Shown here one piece after another: positions 8,471-16,379 of a DNA stretch of 64,000 bases. The DNA comes from Eubacterium ruminantium. Its GTDB lineage: Bacteria > Bacillota > Clostridia > Lachnospirales > Lachnospiraceae. How positions within the stretch are numbered: the first letter of the stretch is position 1; each line of letters starts with the position of its first letter. Under the pieces are notes generated by a model. The model had not been told where the DNA came from. It saw only the letters and a list, made by a program, of their open reading frames with translations, and did no database searches. The position numbers were made by a program, and so were the translations under genes. The stretch spans positions 16,677 to 80,676 of the forward strand of contig NZ_FUXA01000012.1 in assembly GCF_900167085.1 (NCBI RefSeq). The letters are read 5' to 3'.

Positions 8471-9160
8471 ATGAAAAAGATACTTGTTGTCGATGATGAA
8501 AAACTTATTGTCAAAGGACTTAGATTCAGTCTTGAACAAGATGATATGGAAGTGGATACAGCTTATGATGGAGAAGAGGCCATAAATAAGGCTAAGGAGA
8601 ATTCTTATGATATGATCCTTCTTGATATCATGCTTCCAAAATTCACAGGACTTGAAGTTTGTCAGATGATCAGAGAATTCTCTGATGTTCCGATCATAAT
8701 GCTCACAGCTAAGGGCGAAGATATGGATAAGATTCTTGGTCTTGAATACGGAGCGGATGATTATATTACAAAACCATTTAATATCCTTGAGGTTAAGGCG
8801 AGAATAAAAGCAATTCTCAGAAGAAATTCCAAGAATGACGGACAGAAAGCTCAGAAGGATAATGTGATCGAGAAAAAGGGCCTTAAGCTTGAACTTGACA
8901 GCAGAAGAGTATTTATAGATGGAAAAGAAGCTAGTCTTACAGCAAAGGAATTTGACCTTGTGCTTCTTCTTGTTTCAAATCCCAATAAGGTATATTCAAG
9001 AGACGAACTTCTTAAAACTATCTGGGGTTCATCTTATCCGGGAGATGCGAGAACGGTTGATGTTCATGTAAGAAGACTTAGAGAAAAGATAGAAGAACAT
9101 CCGGCGGATCCAAAATTCATCCATACAAAATGGGGAGTTGGATATTATTTCGCAGATTGA
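8471..9160 (+). CDS. OmpR/PhoP-family response regulator without a neighbouring kinase
   Basis: A receiver domain at residues 1-120 carries the acidic pocket (DDE at 8-10), the phosphorylation site Asp52 (LLDIMLP), Thr79 and Lys101 (TKPF). A winged-helix DNA-binding domain follows at about 130-229 with the family signatures LTAKEFDLVLLL and VDVHVRRLREKIE. The length of 229 is standard. It is 12 bases behind the comEA-like gene, with a GGGG-containing ribosome binding site, and a hairpin closes the unit. No histidine kinase is encoded within the window, so it is either served by a distant kinase or controlled in another way. Confidence 0.95.
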   Translation: MKKILVVDDEKLIVKGLRFSLEQDDMEVDTAYDGEEAINKAKENSYDMILLDIMLPKFTGLEVCQMIREFSDVPIIMLTAKGEDMDKILGLEYGADDYITKPFNILEVKARIKAILRRNSKNDGQKAQKDNVIEKKGLKLELDSRRVFIDGKEASLTAKEFDLVLLLVSNPNKVYSRDELLKTIWGSSYPGDARTVDVHVRRLREKIEEHPADPKFIHTKWGVGYYFAD

Positions 9161-9177
9161 TTTAAACTTAAAAATAT

Positions 9178-9217
9178 TAAGGCAGAGGTGGAAGTTGTAA
9201 AGCCTCTGCCTTACTTA
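9178..9217 (+). terminator. Hairpin after the response regulator, likely terminator
   Basis: An 11-bp perfect stem TAAGGCAGAGG / CCTCTGCCTTA with a 14-base loop lies 17 bases after the stop. The U-tract is weak (CTTATT), so termination efficiency is uncertain. Confidence 0.6.
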
Positions 9218-9246
9218 TTGCATTAAAACTTAATATATCTTATAAT
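9218..9246 (+). promoter_or_regulatory. Promoter of the hydrolase-like/methyltransferase fusion gene
   Basis: TTGCAT (9218-9223), 17 bases, TATAAT (9241-9246), directly after the preceding hairpin. Confidence 0.7.
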
Positions 9247-9313
9247 ACTTAGATACGGGTTTAAATGACAAAGCTTTTTAAAATATTGTCTTATCAGTAA
9301 GGGAGAGACAGGA

Positions 9314-11038
9314 ATGTCAAAACTTGCAAAGTTGCAAAAAAAGTCAGCAGAACAGATATTTCGAGAAGAGATGAAAAGAAGAGAAAGCATTAATCCTGAC
9401 AGCTATATCGTTGAGGGGGATCCGGATATTACTCTTAAGAAAGAAGATGTAGGAGATGGAAAATGCTGTTTTGTCATGCCTGAAATGAACAATACAGGTA
9501 AATATATTCTGTATATTTATGATTGCGACTATTGTATGCCAATCACTAAGGATGAGTATAGTTTTGTATTGCATCTGGCAAAAGAAACCGGAATGAATCT
9601 TTGCATTCCCATGTATCCTATAGCGCCTGAAGCAGGATGTCGAAAGGCTCTTAAGATGCTTGCAGCTGTTTATGAGAATCTTGTTCATAAAAAGCATATA
9701 ACAGATATCATTCTGGCAGGATCGGGAGTAGGAGCAGGACTTGCTTTATCGCTTGCTCTTCATTTGTGGGAAGAAGGAATTACTCTTCCGGATAAACTTC
9801 TTCTTTTGTCGCCTGAAGTAGATTCGGAATTCTTTGATAAGACTTTTGAAGAAATACTTCTGAATTCGTATTATGATGATGGTATTTATTTCAGCGAAGG
9901 ATATAAGGAATTTGTCAACAAATACTGGGTGCAGGAATATGCAGGTCAGACAGAATATACAAGCCCGATTTATGAGGATTTAAGAGAACTTTGTGATAAT
10001 GTAATAATCATTTCCGGAACGGATGATATTTTCAATTGTTATGCGAGAGAGCTTGCAAGAAAGATTGAGAATGCGGGGCTTCATGTGAGTTATTTCGAAT
10101 TCCCGAGAATGCATCACAAGTTTTATCATGATAATAAGCTTGATGAAACACTTCATGCAAGGATGATCATGGCAGATCTGATATCTGATACAAGACACAG
10201 GATCATAGATCAGTATATGTATGAGATAAAGGAAAGAGGCGAATGGTCTAAGAAGTATTCAGAGATATTTAAAGATAATCTGGCTACTAAATACCTTGTT
10301 AACAACAGTATTTCATATACAAAATACAAAAAAGAAAATGAATTTATAGATATAACCAAGGCTGCAACGATGAGGGCTTTTGACGATGAGGTGAGTAAGT
10401 TTATACTTCAGTACCCGATGTCAACCATAGTATATCTTGGATGCAGTCTTGATACTATGTTTAAAAGACTTGATAACGGAAGAGTGAACTGGTATAACCT
10501 CGATACTCCGGGAAAAATTTCAATCAGGAAGAAGTATGATAAAGATTCCGAAAGGGAACATACGATAGTTAAGTCAGTGGATGATATGAAATGGCTTGAT
10601 GATATAGAATGCGATATTGGATTTGGACTTCTTTTTGTTTGCAGGGACATTTTCCTTTACAGAACATCGAAGGAAGTAGTTAGATTTATCGAGAAAATAT
10701 ATAACAGATATCCCGGGGCACAGATTGTATTTAATGCTCCGAGTTATGGAGGAATGGTTCGTAAGAATATGTACTCCAGAAAAAATGACGTAGATTATAA
10801 GAAATACCGTCTTCATGTAAATGATCCGAGAAAGGATATTCCGCTTTGGAATGTTGCATATGAGGTTGTTACGGAAAAATCGGTATTTAGTAATATAAAG
10901 GTTTCGAAGAAATGGAAGAACTCCATAAGGATAAGGATCTTATACAATAACCACATCCGTGGAGACAGATTGATAAGACTCAGACTCGGCGAAGAAAGAT
11001 ACCGTTTGTATAGAGACGGACATTTGATCAAAGTGTGA
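9314..11038 (+). CDS. Fusion: degenerate alpha/beta-hydrolase domain + LCM-type SAM methyltransferase
   Basis: Residues about 60-300 resemble the hormone-sensitive-lipase branch of alpha/beta hydrolases: a YPIAPE block (YRLAPE in relatives), a LAGSGVGAGLA elbow, an Asp in GTDDIF (237/238) and a His in MHHKF (267/268). The elbow is changed: gapless alignment to the usual LAGDSAGGNLA puts Gly138 where the nucleophilic Ser belongs, and the oxyanion HGGG block reads YDCD. Residues about 345-574 match the leucine carboxyl methyltransferase (PPM1) family: VYLGCSLDTMFKRL is the SAM loop (Cys377 inside) and WYNLDTP holds the acidic ribose-binding residue. A small-molecule or protein carboxyl/O-methyltransferase is likely. 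It has its own promoter and a GGGAGAGACAGG-type ribosome binding site. Substrate unknown. Confidence 0.75.
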   Translation: MSKLAKLQKKSAEQIFREEMKRRESINPDSYIVEGDPDITLKKEDVGDGKCCFVMPEMNNTGKYILYIYDCDYCMPITKDEYSFVLHLAKETGMNLCIPMYPIAPEAGCRKALKMLAAVYENLVHKKHITDIILAGSGVGAGLALSLALHLWEEGITLPDKLLLLSPEVDSEFFDKTFEEILLNSYYDDGIYFSEGYKEFVNKYWVQEYAGQTEYTSPIYEDLRELCDNVIIISGTDDIFNCYARELARKIENAGLHVSYFEFPRMHHKFYHDNKLDETLHARMIMADLISDTRHRIIDQYMYEIKERGEWSKKYSEIFKDNLATKYLVNNSISYTKYKKENEFIDITKAATMRAFDDEVSKFILQYPMSTIVYLGCSLDTMFKRLDNGRVNWYNLDTPGKISIRKKYDKDSEREHTIVKSVDDMKWLDDIECDIGFGLLFVCRDIFLYRTSKEVVRFIEKIYNRYPGAQIVFNAPSYGGMVRKNMYSRKNDVDYKKYRLHVNDPRKDIPLWNVAYEVVTEKSVFSNIKVSKKWKNSIRIRILYNNHIRGDRLIRLRLGEERYRLYRDGHLIKV

Positions 11039-11059
11039 GTATAACAAATTTAATACTAT

Positions 11060-11074
11060 CTGTGTTCAACACAG
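11060..11074. promoter_or_regulatory. 15-bp perfect palindrome before iorA
   Basis: CTGTGTTCAACACAG is a perfect inverted repeat (7+1+7) ending ten bases before the iorA ribosome binding site AGGAGG. It could be an operator or a small RNA hairpin. I do not recognise the regulator. Confidence 0.45.
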
Positions 11075-11092
11075 TTTAATAGGAGGAAATAA

Positions 11093-12838
11093 ATGGAAAA
11101 GAAGATTATGCTTGGTAATCAGGCGATTGCCAGAGGTGCTTATGAAGCAGGAGTAAAAGTATCCTCTGCATATCCGGGTACGCCAAGTACAGAAGTAAGT
11201 GAATATCTTGTTAAGTATGATGGAATTTATGCTGAATGGGCGCCAAACGAAAAGGTTGCAACAGAAGTTGCCGTAGGTGCATCTATCTCAGGTGTAAGAG
11301 CAATGTGTGCCATGAAACACGTAGGTGTTAATGTTGCTGCTGATCCGCTTTATTCAGTTTCATATATAGGAGCAAATGGTGGTCTTGTAATGATCGCAGC
11401 TGACGATCCGGGACTTTACAGCTCGCAGAATGAGCAGGACACAAGACGTGTTGCAAGAGCAGCTTGCGTTCCTGTACTCGAGCCTTCAGATTCTGAAGAA
11501 GCAAGAGTTTTTACAAAGAGAGCATTTGAGATATCGGAGGAGTATGATACACCTGTTATCGTACGTACTACTACAAGACTTGCACATTCTCAGGGACTTG
11601 TTAATCTTGAAGACAGAGTAGAACCTGATGATAAGCCATATGAGAGAAATCCGGCAAAGAATATCATGATGCCGGGAAATGCAAAGGGAAGACATCTTGT
11701 TGTTGAAGCAAGAACCAATCGTCTTGCTGAAGATGCATGTACAATAGATGTAAATAAAGTAACATATAACGATACAAAGATTGGTGTTATCACAAGCGGT
11801 ATTCCTTATCAGTATGTTAAGGAAGTTCTTCCAAATGCATCAATCCTTAAACTCGGACTTGTTAATCCACTTCCAAAAAATCTTATTCTTGAATTTGCTT
11901 CAAAGGTAGATACTCTTTATATCGTTGAAGAGCTTGAACCTGTTATTGAAGAGCAGGTTAAGTCATGGGGAGTAAAATGTATCGGTAAAGAGATATTTAC
12001 AATCCAGGGAGAATACAGTGCAAATATGATCCGTGAAGCAATCCTCGGTGAGAAGGTTGAGGCTGAGTCGGCAGCGGCTGTTCCTATGAGACCTCCTATC
12101 CTTTGTCCCGGTTGTCCTCACAGAGCAACATTCTCCGTTCTTAAGAAGCTTAAGATCCATGCTTCAGGTGATATCGGATGTTATACACTTGGCGCAGTTG
12201 CACCGTTAAATGTAGTTGATACTACTCTTTGTATGGGTGCCAGCATTTCTATGCTTCATGGTATGGAGAAGGCTAAGGGAAGTGAATTTGTTAAGAACTG
12301 GGTTGCAGTTATAGGTGATTCCACATTCCTTCATACAGGTGTGAATTCACTTATGAATATGGCATATAACAAAGCTACCGGAACAGTTATCATTCTTGAT
12401 AACTCAACAACAGGTATGACAGGGCACCAGGATAATCCTGCTACAGGAAAGATGTTAAATGGTGAGACAACATATGCTATAGATCTTGAAAAGCTTTGCA
12501 AGGCTATGAACATTAACCATGTAACAGTAGTTGATCCATATGATCTTGAGAAGTTTGAAGAGGTTGTTAAAACAGAAGTTGCAAGAGATGAGCTTTCAGT
12601 TATCATTGCTCAGTCACCTTGTGCTCTTCTTAAGGACTATATTCCACAGGGTAAATGTTATGTAGATCCTGATAAATGCCGTAAATGTGGTAAGTGCCTT
12701 GTTGCCGGATGTCCAGCTATAAAGAAGGATAAAGAAACAGGCAAGGCAGTTATAGATGATACAATGTGCAATGGCTGCGGACTTTGTATGAAGAATTGTC
12801 CGTTCGATGCTATTTCACTTAAAAAGAGAGGTGAGTAA
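11093..12838 (+). CDS. iorA: Indolepyruvate:ferredoxin oxidoreductase, alpha subunit
   Basis: IorA forms the thiamine-diphosphate enzyme that interconverts aryl pyruvates (indolepyruvate, phenylpyruvate, hydroxyphenylpyruvate) plus CoA with aryl-acetyl-CoA, CO2 and reduced ferredoxin. The N-terminal pyrimidine-binding domain (SAYPGTPSTEV) and the later TPP-binding domain (CPGCPHRATF, SGDIGCYTLG, GDSTFLHTG) are in the expected order. Two 4Fe-4S motifs end the protein: CRKCGKCLVAGCP and CNGCGLCMKNCP. Length 581 is normal. A strong AGGAGG precedes the ATG. iorB starts one base after its stop, so the two are translationally coupled. Confidence 0.97.
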   Translation: MEKKIMLGNQAIARGAYEAGVKVSSAYPGTPSTEVSEYLVKYDGIYAEWAPNEKVATEVAVGASISGVRAMCAMKHVGVNVAADPLYSVSYIGANGGLVMIAADDPGLYSSQNEQDTRRVARAACVPVLEPSDSEEARVFTKRAFEISEEYDTPVIVRTTTRLAHSQGLVNLEDRVEPDDKPYERNPAKNIMMPGNAKGRHLVVEARTNRLAEDACTIDVNKVTYNDTKIGVITSGIPYQYVKEVLPNASILKLGLVNPLPKNLILEFASKVDTLYIVEELEPVIEEQVKSWGVKCIGKEIFTIQGEYSANMIREAILGEKVEAESAAAVPMRPPILCPGCPHRATFSVLKKLKIHASGDIGCYTLGAVAPLNVVDTTLCMGASISMLHGMEKAKGSEFVKNWVAVIGDSTFLHTGVNSLMNMAYNKATGTVIILDNSTTGMTGHQDNPATGKMLNGETTYAIDLEKLCKAMNINHVTVVDPYDLEKFEEVVKTEVARDELSVIIAQSPCALLKDYIPQGKCYVDPDKCRKCGKCLVAGCPAIKKDKETGKAVIDDTMCNGCGLCMKNCPFDAISLKKRGE

Positions 12839-12839
12839 T

Positions 12840-13409
12840 ATGGCAGTAAAGAATATTATCATAGTTGGAGTAGGCGGACAGGGAACACTTCTTACAAGCC
12901 GTATTCTCGGAGGACTCGCACTTGATGCAGGTTATGATGTAAAACTTTCTGAAGTACATGGTATGGCTCAGAGAGGTGGAAGCGTTGTTACATATGTTAG
13001 ATATGGCGAAGAAGTTGCTGAACCTATAGTTGAAGAAGGATGTGCGGATGTGCTCATCGCATTCGAGAGACTTGAAGCAAAGAGATATGCACATTTCCTT
13101 AAGAAAGACGGAGTAATAATAGTAAATGATCAGCGTATAGATCCAATGCCTGTTATAACCGGAGCAGCAGAATATCCGGAAGGTATAATTGAAGAGCTTT
13201 CTTCAAAATACAAAGTTTATTCCATCGATGCCATGAATAAGGCTAAGGAAATCGGAAATACAAGAACATTCAATGTTATCGTTCTTGGTATGGCCGCAAG
13301 ACACATGGATTATTCGGTAGAACAGTGGGAGAATGTTATTAAGAATACAGTTCCTGCAAAGACTGTTGATATCAATCTCAAAGCTTTCCATGCCGGATAT
13401 GAAATGTAA
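12840..13409 (+). CDS. iorB: Indolepyruvate:ferredoxin oxidoreductase, beta subunit
   Basis: This is the gamma-type domain partner of IorA (189 residues). The nucleotide-binding-like start IIIVGVGGQGTLLTSRIL and the VHGMAQRGGSVVTYVR motif are diagnostic for the family. The ATG at 12840 is chosen because its GAGGTG ribosome binding site lies in the last codons of iorA; the frame extends 11 codons further upstream without support. It works as a complex with IorA in the cytoplasm, passing electrons to ferredoxin. Confidence 0.96.
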   Translation: MAVKNIIIVGVGGQGTLLTSRILGGLALDAGYDVKLSEVHGMAQRGGSVVTYVRYGEEVAEPIVEEGCADVLIAFERLEAKRYAHFLKKDGVIIVNDQRIDPMPVITGAAEYPEGIIEELSSKYKVYSIDAMNKAKEIGNTRTFNVIVLGMAARHMDYSVEQWENVIKNTVPAKTVDINLKAFHAGYEM

Positions 13410-13447
13410 TATTATGAAGGTTATAATGAATAAGGGAGAATGTTAAA

Positions 13448-15082
13448 ATGCCAATAACAGAGCTTTTGGAAAGAAATGCCAAAGAATACGGAGACGAGAT
13501 AGCTCTTGTTGAAGTAAATCCGGCTATTACAGAGCGAAGAAGAATTACATGGAAAGAGTTTGATCTTATTCAGCCAAGTGAGGCTGAACCATATAGAAGA
13601 GAGATAACATGGAGCGTTTTCAATGAGAAAGCTAACCGTTTTGCAAATCTTCTTCTTTCCAGAGGAATAAAGAAAAATGATAAAGTAGGTATACTTCTTA
13701 TGAACTGCCTTGAGTGGCTTCCGATTTATTTCGGTGTACTTAAGACAGGTGCCATAGCAGTACCTTTTAACTTCAGATATACAGCTGACGAGATTGAATA
13801 TTGTGCGAAGCTGGCTGAAGTGGATATACTTATATTCGGACCGGAATTCATCGGAAGAATGGAAAGTATTGCAGATAAAATCTCTAAGAAGGTAAGTCTT
13901 CTTTATGTTGGTGACGGATGCCCTTCATTTGCGGAAGATTATACATCACTTACTGTAAATTGCAGCAGCGTATCGCCTGATATTGAACTTACAGATGATG
14001 ACTATGCAGCAATTTATTTCTCATCCGGAACAACAGGATTTCCTAAGGCAATCCTTCATAAACACAGAAGCCTTTCACATTCTGCAAAGGTTGAGCAGGC
14101 TCATCATGGACAGACTCATGATGATGTATTCCTTTGCATCCCGCCTCTTTATCATACAGGCGCAAAGATGCACTGGTTTGGAAGTCTTATCTCAGGAAGC
14201 AAAGCTGTTCTCCTTAAGGGAACAAGTCCTGAATATGTTCTTGATACAGTAAGCAGAGAACATTGTACAATTGTTTGGCTTCTTGTTCCTTGGGCTCAGG
14301 ATATACTTATTGCCCTTGAAAGCGGACAGTTAAATAAAGATGATTACAGTCTTGATCAGTGGAGACTTATGCATATAGGTGCACAGCCTGTTCCTGCGAG
14401 TCTTATCTCAAGATGGAAGAAGATATTCCCTAATCATCAGTATGATACCAATTACGGCCTTTCAGAATCAATCGGTCCCGGATGCGTTCATCTTGGGGTT
14501 GAGAATATTCATAAGGTTGGAGCTATCGGTATCCCGGGTTATGGATGGGAGACGAAGATAGTTGATGAATCAAGAAATGAAGTAGCAAAAGGTGAAGTCG
14601 GAGAACTTGCTGTTAAAGGTCCCGGAGTCATGGAATGCTATTATCATAATAAGAAAGCTACAGAAGAATGTCTTCAGGATGGATGGTTATTCACAGGAGA
14701 TATGGCTAAGCTTGATGAAGATGGTTTTATCTGGCTTGTTGACCGTAAGAAAGATGTCATCATAAGCGGTGGTGAAAATATTTACCCTGTTCAGATCGAA
14801 GACTTTATGATGAAGAATGATAAGATTCAGGATGTAGCTGTTATAGGAATCGGAGATCAGAGACTTGGAGAAATTTCAGCAGCCATAGTTCAGCTTAAAG
14901 AAGGAAAGATGGCAACAGAAGAAGAGATAAATGAATTCTGTATGGAACTTCCAAGATATAAGAGACCTCGTAAGATAATCTTCGCTGATGTTCCTAGAAA
15001 TGCAACAGGTAAGATTGAAAAACCAAAGCTTCGCGAGATGTATGGTACAGTGAATCTTGTAGCAGAAGAGAATAACAGCTAA
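13448..15082 (+). CDS. AMP-forming acyl/aryl-CoA ligase
   Basis: This adenylate-forming enzyme activates a carboxylic acid with ATP to the CoA thioester. The P-loop-like motif YFSSGTTGFPKAIL, the YGLSES aromatic motif, GWLFTGDMAKLDEDG and the hinge DRKKDVIISGGENIYP are all intact, as is the C-terminal catalytic Lys in NATGKIEKPK. It lies 38 bases after iorB with AAGGGAGAA upstream, so the three genes form one unit. This suggests its substrate is an arylacetate (indole-, phenyl- or hydroxyphenylacetate). Near residues 28-60 a motif is repeated (RRRITWKEF then RREITWSVF, 24 residues apart), which looks like a small internal duplication just before the usual N-terminal strand. Fatty acid substrates cannot be excluded. 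Confidence 0.88.
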   Translation: MPITELLERNAKEYGDEIALVEVNPAITERRRITWKEFDLIQPSEAEPYRREITWSVFNEKANRFANLLLSRGIKKNDKVGILLMNCLEWLPIYFGVLKTGAIAVPFNFRYTADEIEYCAKLAEVDILIFGPEFIGRMESIADKISKKVSLLYVGDGCPSFAEDYTSLTVNCSSVSPDIELTDDDYAAIYFSSGTTGFPKAILHKHRSLSHSAKVEQAHHGQTHDDVFLCIPPLYHTGAKMHWFGSLISGSKAVLLKGTSPEYVLDTVSREHCTIVWLLVPWAQDILIALESGQLNKDDYSLDQWRLMHIGAQPVPASLISRWKKIFPNHQYDTNYGLSESIGPGCVHLGVENIHKVGAIGIPGYGWETKIVDESRNEVAKGEVGELAVKGPGVMECYYHNKKATEECLQDGWLFTGDMAKLDEDGFIWLVDRKKDVIISGGENIYPVQIEDFMMKNDKIQDVAVIGIGDQRLGEISAAIVQLKEGKMATEEEINEFCMELPRYKRPRKIIFADVPRNATGKIEKPKLREMYGTVNLVAEENNS

Positions 15083-15133
15083 GAAATAAATACTTAATTA
15101 TTTGTGCGACAGAATATAATAAGTGAATTTACG

Positions 15134-15166
15134 GTGCCGGAGTATAACTCCGGCACTTTTATATTT
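15134..15166 (+). terminator. Terminator of the ior-ligase operon
   Basis: A 10-bp stem GTGCCGGAGT / ACTCCGGCAC with an ATA loop is followed by TTTTATATTTT. Confidence 0.9.
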
Positions 15167-15300
15167 TGAAATCAACATATAGTGCTGTCATAAACAACAA
15201 AAGTTGGTTTACATAAAGATAATTCATGCCGATTTTCTTATAAAATATTAACAAATATTAAGAAATATATCAAAAAACACGGAAAATAAACAAAAAAGTA

Positions 15301-15328
15301 TTGCGATTTTCTTAATAAATGGTATAAT
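15301..15328 (+). promoter_or_regulatory. Promoter of a candidate small RNA
   Basis: TTGCGA (15301-15306), a 16-base spacer and a perfect TATAAT (15323-15328). The next downstream signal is not a gene but a terminator about 80 bases on. Confidence 0.6.
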
Positions 15329-15334
15329 GAGTAT

Positions 15335-15439
15335 AAATTAAAACTTAGTTGTTCACGTTCGGAACATGTGAGAGGGCTAGGTTACGTTGTGGGGGCGTGT
15401 TATCATAAAACTGCAAGATGGAGAACTTGCAGTTTTTTT
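15335..15439 (+). ncRNA. Candidate small non-coding RNA, unassigned
   Basis: About 105 bases lie between a good promoter and a strong intrinsic terminator, with no open frame of note and no gene immediately following. The interior is clearly richer in G than the surrounding AT-rich spacer (GAGAGGGCTAGG, then GTGGGGGCGTG). It contains a hairpin CAC-GTTCGGAAC-ATGTG near 15355-15371. It does not match the motifs I know for SRP RNA, 6S RNA, tmRNA, T-box, purine, preQ1, ZTP, c-di-GMP, glycine or guanidine elements. It could be a stand-alone regulatory RNA or an attenuated leader for the ABC operon starting at 15609. Confidence 0.45.
15407..15439 (+). terminator. Terminator ending the small RNA candidate
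   Basis: An 11-bp stem AAAACTGCAAG / CTTGCAGTTTT with an 8-base loop is followed by TTT, giving a run of seven T in total. Confidence 0.85.
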
Positions 15440-15608
15440 ATGTCTAAAATTATTTCATCCGGATTCCGATAGTTTAGAAGTCTTACATCGGTGCGAAATT
15501 ATACAGTATATGATATAATATTTTATATTTAATTTATATTGCTTTAGGCTTCCGGGACGTTCAGGATCCGGTGGCCTGATAATCATATGTATGAGGTTCG
15601 GGGTATTT
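15440..15608 (+). other. Non-coding region before natA with an imperfect hairpin
   Basis: No gene is seen here. A TATAAT at 15514-15519 lacks a clear -35. A stem of 11 positions with one mismatch (15546-15556 with 15567-15577, arms AGGCTTCCGGG and TCCGGTGGCCT) encloses a 10-base loop and ends about 30 bases before the natA start. It may affect expression or mRNA stability. Confidence 0.4.
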
Positions 15609-16379
15609 ATGATCAGTGCTGATAATCTTGTAAAAACATTCATAAGAAATGAAAAAAAGAATAAAAAAGTAGAATTTAATGCGGTGGATGGAATTTCACT
15701 GTCGGTAAATAAAGGGGAGATAGTCGGAATACTTGGTCCAAACGGGGCAGGAAAAACGACTCTTCTTCGTATGCTTGCAAGTTTGATGAAACCTACATCG
15801 GGTAAAGTTTATATAAGTCTTGATGAAGAGATCACAGATCCTGTTGAGTTAAGGAGACATATAGGATATCATTCCGGCAACACAAAGTTATACGGAAGAC
15901 TTTCTGCAAGAGAACTTCTGACAATGTTTGGTACTATTTACGGGCTTTCTGATGAAGTGATAGCAGAGAGGATAGATAAGATAAAGGAACTTCTTAATAT
16001 GGAATCATTTATTGATAACCGTATTGAGAAACTTTCAACAGGACAGACACAGAGGGCTGCAATAGCAAGGTGCCTTATCCATGATCCGGAAATATATATT
16101 TTTGATGAGCCGACTCTCGGGCTTGATATCATCAGCAGTGCTGCCATAACAAAGTTTATGAAGGGTGAGAAGGATAGAGGCAGGACGGTTATTTATTCAA
16201 CGCATTATATGGAGGAGGCCGAGTACCTTTGCGACAGGATTATTATGATCAATAAAGGCCGTATCATATGCAATCTCACGCCTGATGAACTTAAGAAGGA
16301 AACGGGCACGGACAATATGAGAGATGCATTTAATGTAATAGTGGAGAGGGAGGATCTGGATAATGAAGAACAAGAATAA
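15609..16379 (+). CDS. natA: ABC transporter ATP-binding protein, NatA type
   Basis: This is the cytoplasmic ATPase of an ABC exporter. Walker A is GPNGAGKTT, the signature is LSTGQTQ (Thr where Gly is usual), Walker B is IYIFDEPTLGLD, and the switch His is in YSTHYMEEAEYLCDR. ATG 15609 is preferred over the in-frame ATG 15591, which has no ribosome binding site; GAGG and GGGG stretches lie upstream of 15609. Its end overlaps the permease gene by 17 bases, so the two are coupled. NatAB in Bacillus extrudes sodium; substrate here is inferred from the family only. Confidence 0.9.
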   Translation: MISADNLVKTFIRNEKKNKKVEFNAVDGISLSVNKGEIVGILGPNGAGKTTLLRMLASLMKPTSGKVYISLDEEITDPVELRRHIGYHSGNTKLYGRLSARELLTMFGTIYGLSDEVIAERIDKIKELLNMESFIDNRIEKLSTGQTQRAAIARCLIHDPEIYIFDEPTLGLDIISSAAITKFMKGEKDRGRTVIYSTHYMEEAEYLCDRIIMINKGRIICNLTPDELKKETGTDNMRDAFNVIVEREDLDNEEQE

